64,000 bases of DNA from Diphasiastrum complanatum (taxonomy: Eukaryota > Streptophyta > Lycopodiopsida > Lycopodiales > Lycopodiaceae). Positions 1 through 9,600 of the stretch are shown in pieces (within the stretch, counting starts at the first letter, position 1; every line of letters starts with the position of its first letter). Made by a program: the position numbers and the translations under genes. The stretch spans positions 1,967,463 through 2,031,462 of the forward strand of contig CM055108.1 of the NCBI GenBank assembly GCA_029204225.1, read 5' to 3'. Under the pieces are notes generated by a model that worked only from the letters and a program-made list of their open reading frames with translations, was not told the DNA's origin and searched no databases.

Positions 1-289
1 AATAGGGAACAGATCCACAAGATAACTTCAAAGAATAAAAAAACAGAACAGAAAATATTGTATGATAAATATTGCTCATCAATGATTAACAAATGAAAAC
101 CCTTTGAGGGTATTCATAGTCTGCATTCTGCAGCAGGTCGCTCCCACAAAAGAATAATTCCTTCATGGAATTAAGTAGGGCCCAAAAATAACCAGTATGG
201 TTATAGGCGTCCAAACATGGTCAATGAGATTCCAAATAACAATAAAATTTTCATTCTCAATGTTTGAACTCTTAATTATCTCTTACTAA
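1..289. other. No recognisable feature
   Basis: I see no coding motif, RNA gene or clear repeat boundary here. The segment adjoins a decayed retrotransposon gag region and may be more of the same element. Confidence 0.4.
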
Positions 290-939
290 CAATCTTGCAA
301 TCTTGGATCTCATAATTAACACTTTTGCAATACTTTCAAAATATCTTCTTCTTCGATTGTGAATTCAATAATGGTTCTTGACTTTGTATCGCCTTTTGAT
401 TCGACACGAGTTGTTTAGAGCTTTTTTTCTTCTATTGTTTCGAGCCTTGGTTGACATATAGAGCATGAGATGATGAAGTTGAAGAGGTGTCTTGTCTCCT
501 TCAGTTGTCTTCCTGCAGCAACATAATGATAACTGTGGTGAGAGTTAAATCTGAGTGTGTCGTAATGATCATTGCCTAGTTTTCATATGTAGACGACAAG
601 CTTGATAGCAATTTCATAATTGCATCTTGATTGATCCGACAACTGCCATTTGTTGGAAGATATTTTTGAACTAGTTAACATGATTTTGAGGAGAATCATC
701 ATTTGACATCTTGACTGAGAAGAAATTCCTTCTAAGCTGTGACTTGGAAGCTACGTCCCTCACATCATACAGTGAGCTCAAGATGTCCCATACTTCTTTC
801 GAAGTTTGAGCTTCAGGTATATGACCAATCTGAGTGTTTGATATATTGAGAATGGTGAGCGCAAAAGCTTTACCATCCTTTGATTTAGATAGTGCTTTGA
901 TACCAGATATCGCTCTGATACCATATCACTCGGATACCA
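290..939 (-). pseudogene. Copia gag remnant K1 with PBS-like motifs
   Basis: The segment is similar to the better preserved minus-strand gag at 8560-8946. Shared stretches include the one around 455-475 (matching about 8620-8640) and the one around 520-720 (matching about 8690-8890). No long reading frame survives. On the plus strand it ends with three spaced copies of a GATACCA motif, at about 898-906, 913-922 and 931-939. This motif is the complement of the plant copia primer-binding site (TGGTATC). That places a minus-oriented 5' LTR immediately to the right. It is a dead fragment of the same family as K2. Confidence 0.6.
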
Positions 940-1335
940 TGTTGGAAGAAGGAAAGAAAATACGATAGTAAAGTAGAAGTCAAAAAATGAACTATCGGGC
1001 TTTGCAAAATAATCCTTCTTCTAATGCATGACTATGCTTATATAAAATGAACAAAGCTATCACGACAATCGTAACGTTCATTCTTTTAGTAACTAACTTT
1101 GAAATCATAGTATTAAATTGGTTTTGTAGACAAACAATTACAAATTGTAAGTGATAGACATAGAATATTGCAATAGTGAAACATTCGACAATTCAGACTA
1201 ATCGATAAGGTATTAATAGATATAAACAATTTCAGAGAAGCTTTCATACATTCTGACATAATACTAAATGCAGTAAGAAGGTATGATTGATTCAGTAAGT
1301 AGCAGATACAAATCAAAAGATGTGAGTACAAAACA
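940..1335 (-). mobile_element. 5' LTR fragment of K1, interrupted by element A
   Basis: The segment begins with TG directly after the last primer-binding-site complement. It shares a short block around 1022-1034 (ATGCATGACTATGC-like) with the K2 LTR at about 9218-9230. It is interrupted at 1336-1340 by insertion of element A. Sequence resuming at 7501 may be the rest of this LTR, up to about 7637, but that end is inferred from a TG/CA-like boundary only. Confidence 0.45.
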
Positions 1336-1340
1336 ATAGG
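1336..1340. repeat. Target-site duplication of element A (left copy)
   Basis: The five bases ATAGG directly precede the left LTR and are repeated exactly at 7496-7500 after the right LTR. Five-base duplications are the copia norm, and this pair proves the outer limits of the insertion. Confidence 0.95.
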
Positions 1341-2022
1341 TGTTAAAAATTCACAAGTCTAGCTTGACTAGTTTTGGTCATATGACTTGTAAATAGTTAG
1401 ATGGTCATGATGTGGCTTGTCACACGTGCCAAATAGCATAGGATTCCATTCATAAGGATGTTCTCAAGTAGACCTAAGTGGTAGAACCTTTGGAATGAGT
1501 CCAAATTATGCTTAGATACAAGGGAGAAAAAATAGGAGCTATTTTTGGTAATTTTTGCATTGTTGAGGGATCTCCAAGATTCCAACCCTAACTTGGTAGG
1601 GATGAAAGATCCACCAAAATTAGCATTAGGGATAGGTTTAGGGCTACTCATACCTGCCCAAAACCGTGATGGATCATGTATATATAGGTGATGATATCTC
1701 ACCAAAATCAATCAAGCAATTTCATGTTTTTTCTCTCATAATGGTGCAATTGCTCTCTATGTTCATAATTGTTTGAGTACTTGTGATTACTAATGATTAT
1801 AGGATTGAATGTAGGTCTGGTGTATAGTACTCAGACTGTGGGAGGACGTACTTTCACACGTGTGAAGCCTTCTTCAAGGATTTGGGCCATTTAGTGAGGT
1901 TTAAGCATAGATTTTTGATGGATTTTGATGGTTCAACTTGTGCTAATCTTATGAAATCATAATCTATTGTTTTCCTCATCATTTCAAGTGTTTTAGGATC
2001 CTTATTTGCTGTAATTTTTACA
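1341..2022 (+). repeat. 5' LTR of element A
   Basis: The 682-bp repeat has termini TGTTA and TTACA. It contains a TATA-like run (TATATATAGG) at about 1679-1688, a plausible core promoter. A perfect 14-bp palindrome TTCACACGTGTGAA lies at 1853-1866 with a CACGTG G-box core. The copy at 6814-7495 has the same length. Confidence 0.96.
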
Positions 2023-2035
2023 TGGTATCAGAGCC
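2023..2035 (+). other. Primer-binding site of element A
   Basis: TGGTATCAGAGCC follows the 5' LTR with no gap. It is complementary to the 3' end of plant initiator methionine tRNA, the usual primer for copia minus-strand DNA synthesis. Confidence 0.93.
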
Positions 2036-2822
2036 TAAAGGCTGAAATGAGCTAAATCCTTGGTTTTCATTCAATTTGATCACAATTTTTGATCTAAATC
2101 TTGTGTAGATTGGATCTTAGCATCTAGTATTGATTCTAGAACTCAAAGTGAGTCAAATACATTGGAGATTGGTGTTGTGTGACTTCATTTGCAGGTGTTT
2201 AGGTGTCTAAAACCAGAGGCAAAGTTGAATTCAATTCACATTACCAAGATAGCAAGTTTTGCTTGCTCCAAGCATTGATTTCTAAGCAAGTTTTGGAGGT
2301 GATTTCATAGAGGAGGCTTTCTAGCATTCAAGGAGAGGGAAGATCAGAGTTTTGGGGACTCTTCAAGGCTGTTCTAAGGTGTAGTAGACACCTCCTAAAG
2401 TGATTTAGGTTCAGTCCAACCATTGCTTGACTTATGCACCAAATTAGATCAATTTTTCATCAATTTTGATCATTTTTTGCTTGTGATTGGATAGTAGATT
2501 GTGTTGCATCCTCATTAAGTTCCATTTAGATCTTTTACAAGTGATTTTGGAAGTATATTAGGTTGCTGAAATTCACTCTTGATCAGATCATTTGGAAGCT
2601 TTAATGTTCTTTATAGAAAGAGGGGCAATTCTACTAGTATTGTCTACTTCAATCAAGCAAGTGCATTGTTTCTAGTATTCTATAATTTGATTTTGTTAGA
2701 GATCATTCTTAGATCTTTATAGGAAGTCTATTACTGATCTTTTCAGGTCCCTAAGAAGTGGGATAAGGTAGACCTTCAATCAAATCAATAGAAGTAACCT
2801 TCATTTGTGTCAAGTCTCCTAG
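2036..2822 (+). other. Untranslated leader of element A
   Basis: About 790 bases lie between the primer-binding site and the first Gag codon. No reading frame or other motif is evident. This is the expected place for packaging and dimerisation signals, but none can be recognised by eye. Confidence 0.7.
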
Positions 2823-5282
2823 ATGGCATCTATAAATGCATATCTTTTGGATACTAATGAAAGGCTCAACAAAACTAACTATTCCATATGGAAAGTTAGA
2901 ATGGAATCTATCATGATCATGCAAGATCTGATGGAAATTGTAAATGGTAAGGAGGGTGAACCTATTCATCCTCAAGAAATAGCCAAATACATCAAGAGGT
3001 GCAATGTTGCACTACATTGCATAAAAATGAATGTTGCAAATGAACTCTTAAGAGAGGTAGGAGATTGCACTTCAGCTCAAGATGCTTGGGAGACTTTGCA
3101 AAAGGTCTATGAATCCAAGAACCAAACTAGAATGTTAGCTTTGAAGAATCAAATCTATAGAAGCTATCAAAAGAAAGGAGAGAGTGCACATACTTTTGTC
3201 CTAAGAGTAAAGGAATTGAACAAAGAGCTAGCCTTTATAGGTGACCCTATCAAGGATGAAGAGCTTGTTCAACTCATATTGAATGGACTAAGCTTTGAAT
3301 TTGACAATTTGGTTCAGGGATATGCAATTATGGGTAAGCTACCCATACTTGAAGAACTCCAAGGCACACTCATGGCCGAGGAATCAAGAAGGAGCCAAAT
3401 GCAAGAGAGGATGGATAGGCTTTCCATCCAAGGTGGAGATGACCAAGCTCTCTTCACCAAAGGCAAAGGCAAGTCCAAAGGCAAAGGATCAACATTCAAG
3501 AAGTCTACAAAGCTTGAGGATCAAGAAGGACCCCCAAAGGCATCTCCATCAACCACCAAAGTCAAGAAGGACAAATCAAAGGTGAAGTGCTACTATTGTA
3601 GCAAGATGGGGCATTATGCCTCGGAATGCTTCAAGAGGAAGCAAGATCAAAGCCAAGCCAACATGAGCAAAGAGGAGGAGGAGGAGAGTTCACATGAGGA
3701 CTCTCTCATGATGTCCATATTTTCTTCAACAAGCTTCAAAGGAGAAGATCCTTGGTGGATTGACTCGGGTGCTAGTTCACACATGACTAGTAAAAGGGAG
3801 TCTCTCTTATCTTATGATGGACCTATAAAGTCTATCTATACAGCAAATGATGAAGCTTGTAAGATTGAAGGAGTTGGTAGCATTCCCCTTTGCTTAGGAT
3901 CTTCCAAAAAGATCAACATAGAAGGTGTTTTGTACATTCCTACAATAACAAAGAATCTACTAAGTGTTGGCCAAATGGTAGACAATGGTTTCAATGTTGA
4001 CTTTGCTTCAAATGAATGTTTCATCAAGAAGAAGGGTAAGATAGTGGCTAAGGGCACTAGACTTGGCAAACTTTATAAGTTGGATGCATTTGTGGATACT
4101 AATGTTGTCATGTTGGCCGAGAAGAACAAGATATCTACCTTTACTTTATGGCACAAAAGACTTGGACATGTCAACTCGGGTTCCATGGAGGCTATGATCA
4201 AGGAGGAGTATGCTTTAGGCCTACCAAGGTCTATTGGGAAGGAAGACAAGGTTTGTGAAGCTTGTGCCTTATCCAAGGCACATAAGAAGGTGTTTCCTAA
4301 CTCCATCACAAAGTCATCTCATCCTCTTGAACTCATACACTCGGATGTGCACATTGCTAGCACCAAATCTAATGGAGGTTCATCCATGTTTTTAACCTTC
4401 ATTGATGACTACTCAAGATATTGTTGGGTGTTCTTACTTTCCTTCAAGTCTCAAGTATTTGATACTTTTGTAAAGTTCAAGTTGTTTGTGGAAAAGCATC
4501 ATAATCATAGCATCAAGATTCTTAGAAGTGACAATGGTGGAGAATTCATCTCCAATGAGTTCAAGGCCTTTTGTGAGGAGGAAGAGATCAAGAAAGAGAC
4601 TTCTTGTCCTTACACTCCTCAACAAAATGGAGTTTCTGAAAGAAGGAATAGAACATTATGTGAATGTTCTAAGGCTTTAAGATTAGATGCTTGTTTGCCC
4701 AAATCCTTTTGGGGTGAGTCTCTTGTATGTGCAAACTACTTGATGAATAGGGTGTCTTGCAAAGCAATTGAAGGCAAAACTCCTTATGAGATGTTGTATG
4801 GAAAGAAACCCAATCTTAATCACTTGAAAGTTTTTGGGTGTATATGTTATGTGCATGTGCCATTGGAAACAAGAACCAAGGAGGATCCATCTTCCACAAG
4901 AGGGATCATGCTTGGATATGCAAGCTCAAGCAAGGGCTACAAAGTCTATCTCCCATCCTTGAACAAAGAGGGATCATGCTTGGATATGCAAGCTCAAGGG
5001 ATGTCATCTTTGATGAACATCATATGCATATGCTTGAAGAAGGCTCAAGTGCTCCAACAATCAAGAAGAAGATGGCCGAGGAGCAAGATCTTGGTTTTGA
5101 GGAGGAGCTCATGGAGGAGCAAGCACCAAACCCACCTATCACACCAAGGAGATCTTCAAGGGCAAAAGTGGAGCCATCAAGGCTCACATATCAAGGCAAA
5201 GGACAACAAGTTGAGAGTATCTCATCCACTTCTTATGCTTTATCTAGTTTTGAAGAACCGGCTAATGTTGAAGATGCATTGA
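2823..5282 (+). CDS. Copia Gag-protease-integrase polyprotein, frameshifted at its end
   Basis: The frame starts at the first ATG after the leader (MASINAYLL). The order is: a UBN2-type Gag domain; a CCHC zinc knuckle near residues 256-269 (CYYCSKMGHYASEC); the aspartic protease motif DSGAS near residue 313; a pre-integrase zinc-binding region near 443 (HKRLGH...CEAC); and the integrase core with FIDDYSR, RSDNGGEF and NGVSERRNRTL. Homology ends near base 4965, in the integrase C-terminus. From there the frame reads out of register until its stop, because a 33-bp segment is repeated. In an intact relative Gag and Pol would be one continuous polyprotein. Everything before the lesion looks functional. 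Confidence 0.95.
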   Translation: MASINAYLLDTNERLNKTNYSIWKVRMESIMIMQDLMEIVNGKEGEPIHPQEIAKYIKRCNVALHCIKMNVANELLREVGDCTSAQDAWETLQKVYESKNQTRMLALKNQIYRSYQKKGESAHTFVLRVKELNKELAFIGDPIKDEELVQLILNGLSFEFDNLVQGYAIMGKLPILEELQGTLMAEESRRSQMQERMDRLSIQGGDDQALFTKGKGKSKGKGSTFKKSTKLEDQEGPPKASPSTTKVKKDKSKVKCYYCSKMGHYASECFKRKQDQSQANMSKEEEEESSHEDSLMMSIFSSTSFKGEDPWWIDSGASSHMTSKRESLLSYDGPIKSIYTANDEACKIEGVGSIPLCLGSSKKINIEGVLYIPTITKNLLSVGQMVDNGFNVDFASNECFIKKKGKIVAKGTRLGKLYKLDAFVDTNVVMLAEKNKISTFTLWHKRLGHVNSGSMEAMIKEEYALGLPRSIGKEDKVCEACALSKAHKKVFPNSITKSSHPLELIHSDVHIASTKSNGGSSMFLTFIDDYSRYCWVFLLSFKSQVFDTFVKFKLFVEKHHNHSIKILRSDNGGEFISNEFKAFCEEEEIKKETSCPYTPQQNGVSERRNRTLCECSKALRLDACLPKSFWGESLVCANYLMNRVSCKAIEGKTPYEMLYGKKPNLNHLKVFGCICYVHVPLETRTKEDPSSTRGIMLGYASSSKGYKVYLPSLNKEGSCLDMQAQGMSSLMNIICICLKKAQVLQQSRRRWPRSKILVLRRSSWRSKHQTHLSHQGDLQGQKWSHQGSHIKAKDNKLRVSHPLLMLYLVLKNRLMLKMH

Positions 5283-6799
5283 ACTCCAAAGAATGGTATA
5301 AAGCTATGTTGGATGAGTATGATGCCTTGATTGAGAATGAAACTTGGTTGCTTGTTGAGAGACCTCAAAGGAATGTAATAGGATGCAAGTGGGTCTTCAA
5401 GCTTAAGTTGAATGCAAATGGGAGTGTTAACAAACATAAAGCAAGATTAGTTGCAAAAGGTTATGCTCAAGAGAGAGGGATAGACTATGAGGAAACTTTT
5501 GCACCCGTGGCCAAGATGGTCACAATAAGACAAATTATTGCACTTGCATCACATTTTGGATGGATTCTATGTCAAATGGATGTCTCTAATGCTTTCTTGA
5601 ATGGTTTTTTGGAAGAGGATATCTATATGGAGCAGCCACAAGGGTTCATCAAGCATGGAATGGAGAACAAAGTATGCCATCTCCAAAGAAGCATCTATGG
5701 CTTGAAGCAAGCCTCGAGATCTTGGAATTCAAGACTACATTGCTATCTTATTTCACTTTCTTTTGTTCAAAGTGAATATGATCCTACTCTTTACATTAAG
5801 TTTGATGATGTTGGTATTGTACTTTTACTCATTTATGTAGATGACATCATCATTAGTGGAAATAGTGTTGATGGTATTGAAAAAATCAAGATAGATCTAT
5901 CCTTAGAGTTCAAGATGGTAGATCTAGGGTGTCTTCACTTCATCTTAGGCATAGAAGTACTTAGAGGGTCTGATTTTATCTTTATAAGTCAAGTAAACTA
6001 TGCTCAAAGTCTTTTGAAGAAGTTTAAGATGGAAGTATGCAAAAGTGTTGACACACCAATGGAGCAAGATGTAAAAGTGCCAAATGAAGATGATGAAAGA
6101 TCCTTCATGGACATCACTTTGTTTAGGCAACTTATAGGTTCCTTAATGTGGATCACTATAACTAGACCAGATCTTAGCTTTAGTGTATGTAGGTTGAGCC
6201 AATCCATGCAAAAGCCATTGAATATCCATTGGAAAAAGGCTAAGAGGATTCTAAGATACATCTCGGGTACATTGGATTTTGGGATTCTATATAGAGGAGA
6301 TGTGATTAACCTTCATGCATTTAGTGATTCAGATTTTGCAGGGGACAAGAGGGATAGGAAATCAACAAGTGCCTATTCAACTTTCATAGGAGAAGGTGTG
6401 GTTTCATGGCTTTCAAAAAAGCAAGAAACTATATCTCTATCTTCAACCGAGGCCGAGTACAAAGCTTTGACAACCACTACAAAGGAGGTACTTTGGATTA
6501 AGAGATTATTGGTGGAACTAAAGATCATGGATTCAGAGGAGGCACCAATCATCTACAATGACAATATATTAGCCCAACACCTTGCATCTAACCCAATCTT
6601 CCATGCAAGATCTAAGCACATTGAGATATGCCATCACTTTGTGAGAGAAATGGTGCAAGCCAAGGAGATTGCTTTGGAGCATGTTCCAAGCAATGAATGT
6701 GTAGCTGATCTACTTACTAAACCACTTCAAAAGACACCTTTTATGAAGTTCAGATCATCACTTGGAGTGATTAGTAAAGCAATGATTGAACCAAGCTAG
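4838..6799 (+). CDS. Copia reverse transcriptase-RNase H, second half of Pol
   Basis: Homology begins near 4968, in the second copy of the 33-bp repeat; codons before that are out of frame. The reverse transcriptase starts near residue 184 ([25 protein letters not shown]) and holds QMDVSNAFLNG and the catalytic LLIYVDDI near residue 333. RNase H follows with SDSDFAGD near 497, KSTSAYSTFIG, SSTEAEYKAL and the closing ADLLTKPL. No internal stop is present. The stop codon at 6797-6799 lies 14 bases before the 3' LTR. The protein would make the cDNA. Without a shift from the upstream frame it lacks a Gag-linked start, so expression from this copy is doubtful. Confidence 0.94.
   Translation: MYMLCACAIGNKNQGGSIFHKRDHAWICKLKQGLQSLSPILEQRGIMLGYASSRDVIFDEHHMHMLEEGSSAPTIKKKMAEEQDLGFEEELMEEQAPNPPITPRRSSRAKVEPSRLTYQGKGQQVESISSTSYALSSFEEPANVEDALNSKEWYKAMLDEYDALIENETWLLVERPQRNVIGCKWVFKLKLNANGSVNKHKARLVAKGYAQERGIDYEETFAPVAKMVTIRQIIALASHFGWILCQMDVSNAFLNGFLEEDIYMEQPQGFIKHGMENKVCHLQRSIYGLKQASRSWNSRLHCYLISLSFVQSEYDPTLYIKFDDVGIVLLLIYVDDIIISGNSVDGIEKIKIDLSLEFKMVDLGCLHFILGIEVLRGSDFIFISQVNYAQSLLKKFKMEVCKSVDTPMEQDVKVPNEDDERSFMDITLFRQLIGSLMWITITRPDLSFSVCRLSQSMQKPLNIHWKKAKRILRYISGTLDFGILYRGDVINLHAFSDSDFAGDKRDRKSTSAYSTFIGEGVVSWLSKKQETISLSSTEAEYKALTTTTKEVLWIKRLLVELKIMDSEEAPIIYNDNILAQHLASNPIFHARSKHIEICHHFVREMVQAKEIALEHVPSNECVADLLTKPLQKTPFMKFRSSLGVISKAMIEPS
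4898..4998 (+). repeat. 33-bp direct repeat that breaks the Pol frame
   Basis: Bases 4898-4930 (encoding RGIMLGYASS) recur exactly at 4966-4998, starting 68 bases later. Because 68 is not a multiple of three, integrase sequence before and reverse transcriptase sequence after are in different frames. The 35 bases between the copies are the expected continuation (SKGYKVYLPSLN) of the first copy. The second copy joins directly to the RDVIFDE motif. Confidence 0.93.
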
Positions 6800-6802
6800 A
6801 TA

Positions 6803-6813
6803 GTGAGGAGGAG
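6803..6813 (+). other. Polypurine tract of element A
   Basis: GTGAGGAGGAG lies immediately upstream of the 3' LTR and is all purine except one T. It is the expected primer for plus-strand DNA synthesis. Confidence 0.85.
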
Positions 6814-7495
6814 TGTTAAAAATTCACAATTCTAGCTTGACTAGTTTTGGTCATATGACTTGTAAATAGTTAGATGGTCATGATGTGGCTTGTCACACGT
6901 GCCAAATAGCATAGGATTCCATTCATAAGGATGTTCTCAAGTAGACCTAAGTGTTAGAACCTTTGGAATGAGTCCAAATTATGCTTAGATACAAGGGAGA
7001 AAAAATAGGAGCTATTTTTGGTAATTTTTGCATTGTTGAGGGATCTCCAAAATTCCAACCCTAACTTGGTAGGGATGAAAGATTCACCAAAATTAGCATT
7101 AGGGATAGGTTTAGGGCTACTCATACCTGCACAAAACCGTGATGGATCATGTATATATAGGTGATGATATCTCACCAAAATCAATCAAGCAATTTCATGT
7201 TTTTTCTCTCATAATGGTGCAATTGCTCTCTATGTTCATAATTGTTTGAGTACTTGTGATTACTAATGATTATAGGATTGAATATAGGTCTGGTGTACAG
7301 TACTCAGACTGTGGGAGGCCGTACTTTCACACGTGTGAAGCCTTCTTCAAGGATTTGGGCCATTTAGTGAGGTTCAAGCATAGATTTTTGATGGATTTTG
7401 ATGGTTCAACTTGTGCTAATCTTATGAAATCATAATCTATTGTTTTCCTCATCATTTCAAGTGTTTTAGGATCCTTATTTGCTGTAATTTTTACA
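6814..7495 (+). repeat. 3' LTR of element A
   Basis: Same 682-bp length and termini as the 5' LTR, with nine substitutions and no indel by manual comparison. The palindrome TTCACACGTGTGAA is kept at 7326-7339. It is followed by the ATAGG target duplication at 7496-7500. Confidence 0.96.
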
Positions 7496-7500
7496 ATAGG
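7496..7500. repeat. Target-site duplication of element A (right copy)
   Basis: ATAGG, identical to 1336-1340. Confidence 0.95.
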
Positions 7501-7638
7501 GGATGCAACCGCGTTCTCTAAATTGTCTTTGAGTAACTGATAACTTTGTCTTATTCACTTTCATTGATAAGCAATAAGCGCTGCTAGCAATATTCAAAGT
7601 AGAAACTTTGTCTCTTATGAATATTTTCCAATAATCAG

Positions 7639-8150
7639 CTATTTATACCTAGTAGATAATTCGACAATCGTCCATGTCTTGTTCTTGATAAGAGATGAAT
7701 ACTCTTTATCCATAGCCTCTTTCCAGATATTTGAATCCGGCTGACTAAGTGCCTCCTTGGATAGACGTCGATTTCTGAACAAGGTAGGCTGTAGACTCGT
7801 CGATATACCTGTGGGTGGTCTGCTAGCTCTTGATGATCTTCTGGGCAATAGAGAAAGTTGATCATTTTCATCATACCATAGTTGCTGAACTGCAACATCA
7901 TCATCTTCTGATTCGCCGTTGATTTGTTGTTCGTCAAAAGTAGATGAGCTTGGACCTTCAATGAGAATAGTCGATTGAGGAACTGGGAAGCTCAATATGT
8001 TAGGAGAATCTGGCAGGTCGGCTGGATGGGCTGTGTCCTTTCCCTTGAGTTCTTGAAATTGATCTTCGATGAAGATGACATCCCGACTAGTGAATATCTT
8101 TGATTCTTGTAGGCTTGATTTGTAGTGTAGCTAATAAAAATACATTTGAT
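7639..8150 (-). pseudogene. Copia integrase C-terminus and reverse transcriptase start, element K2
   Basis: A minus-strand frame at 7639-7995 holds the variable Pol linker, with the typical RRSSRASRPP stretch. The beginning of reverse transcriptase follows (WKEAMDKEYSSLIKNKTW), and then homology stops. Just upstream on the minus strand, about 8087-8150, a fragment resembles the integrase tail (CIFISY...YK). The catalytic part of reverse transcriptase and RNase H are missing. The protease and integrase core between here and the gag fragment at 8686 are also missing or unrecognisable. K2 is therefore an internally deleted copy. Confidence 0.75.
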
Positions 8151-8469
8151 ACTCTGGAAGTCGAGCTTCTTCTTGAGTACAAGACTGTTGACAGTAGTTT
8201 GAATTGACATGCATTACCTTCACCTTCGATAGTGTGAGTACTATCATCACCAAGATGAGCATATTTCTTTGTGCTGTAAGGTGTATAGGATTGGAAATCT
8301 TGTGATGATTGGTCATATGTTGAGTAGCTCAAGAATCCAAAAATCACAAATCATCCAAATTCGTGTATTTGTCTTTGACCATAAAAGCGTCTTCGTCCAT
8401 TTCGACTTGAGGAGATGCTGTAACTGTATTTGCTTGTTGATTAGGTTGCTTGGCTACATTCTTCGCTTT

Positions 8470-8946
8470 GAGAATTTGGCAATCCTGGATCTCATGGTTA
8501 TTGCACTTGCAATACCTGCAAAATATTTTCTTCTTTGACGAATGTGGATTTGATGATTGTTCTTGACTGAGTCTGTTTCTGGCCTTCTTGGAGCTTTCCT
8601 GCTTTTGTCGTTTTGAGCCCTTGTTGACATATAGAGCATGAGAGGAGGAAGTAGATGAAACGTCTTGACTTATTCAATTGTCTTCTCACAACAACATAGT
8701 GATAACTCTGGTACGAGTTAAATCTAAGTGTGTCATGATGATCATCACCCAATTCTCATATGTAGAAGACAGGCTTGAAATAAATGTCATGATTGCATCT
8801 TGATCATCTATGACTGATCCGACAGCAGCCATCTGTTGCAAGAGATTCTTAAACTGGTTAATGTGACTCTGAAGAGAATCACCATTTGACATCTTGAGTG
8901 TGAAGAATTTCCTTTGTAGATGTAACTTAGTAGTTACGTCTCTCAC
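8470..8946 (-). pseudogene. Copia gag fragment, element K2
   Basis: Frame 8686-8946 encodes LQRKFFTLKMSNGDSLQSHI followed by a QFKNLLQQMA-like stretch. This is the alpha-helical part of a UBN2/retrotran_gag_2 domain, with the usual order of short hydrophobic and glutamine-rich helices. Further along the minus strand (8454-8640) a degraded tract rich in lysine and arginine precedes where the zinc knuckle would be. The copy is related to the K1 remnant at the left end of the window. Confidence 0.75.
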
Positions 8947-9059
8947 ATCAATTCTCTTATACGGAAAGGATGAAAAGAACTGAAGAATATGATATCAATT
9001 TGATATCGCAAAAGATATCAAGTATTAGAGCTTTTACTTTGATATCGAAATAGTATTAG

Positions 9060-9167
9060 GTCCTGATAGAGATCACAATTCTGATACCGTGATGGTTCAG
9101 ATAAAGAAGTAGTGATCTAATACTATGATAGTACGTTCTGATACCATATTAGAATGCTCTGATACCA
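9060..9167 (-). other. Leader of K2 with iterated PBS-like motifs
   Basis: On the plus strand CTGATACC recurs at 9081-9088, 9139-9147 and 9159-9167. The last copy directly abuts the TG start of an LTR. Read on the minus strand these are repeats of the TGGTATCAG primer-binding site. K1 shows the same arrangement at 898-939. Confidence 0.7.
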
Positions 9168-9600
9168 TGTCAGAAATAAGATAGATAAGGAATAGCGGAA
9201 ACTTCCTACTTCCAATGCATGACTACGCCATTCCAACAAAAGCCTACATTACACGGTTCTTATATTCTTAATGATCTGCATTGGCCAAGAATTGATCGAA
9301 TGCCCGACATAAACTGAAGGCCAGCTGTAATTTGATGCTATAAGATGAAATTTCTACAGGATTTTTGAAATTGAGATCCAGCTTGGTCGTTTTGACTTAC
9401 TATTAGTATTTACGAACCTTTCATGTGGGTCCAAGATCCTTTTCATTATCAGATTTGAGCAAATCATAGAATATTGTCTTGTCTTACCCTACAGTTCAAT
9501 GGAGATTGTTCAAGTTTTCTTTAGGATCCGACGACTTTGGTTCTATGATGTGAAATAATACTTCCATGGAGCATCTTATCTTGATTCATGACAAAGGCCT
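9168..9600 (-). repeat. 5' LTR of element K2 (right end approximate)
   Basis: It starts TGTCAGAAATAAG right after the primer-binding-site complement and shares a short block near 9218 with the K1 LTR. The far end has not been identified. Confidence 0.5.

Larger units (their letters stand above)
1341..7495 (+). mobile_element. Ty1/copia LTR retrotransposon A, nearly complete
   Basis: This 6,155-bp element has two 682-bp LTRs starting TG and ending CA, a primer-binding site, Gag-protease-integrase and reverse transcriptase-RNase H reading frames, a purine tract, and a perfect ATAGG target duplication. By eye the two LTRs differ at nine positions (about 1.3 percent), all substitutions, so the insertion is young relative to everything around it. 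The domain order integrase before reverse transcriptase makes it copia. One lesion, a 33-bp direct repeat near 4898-4998, puts the second half of Pol in another frame. Everything else needed for mobility appears present. It sits between the decayed copies K1 and K2. Confidence 0.97.
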
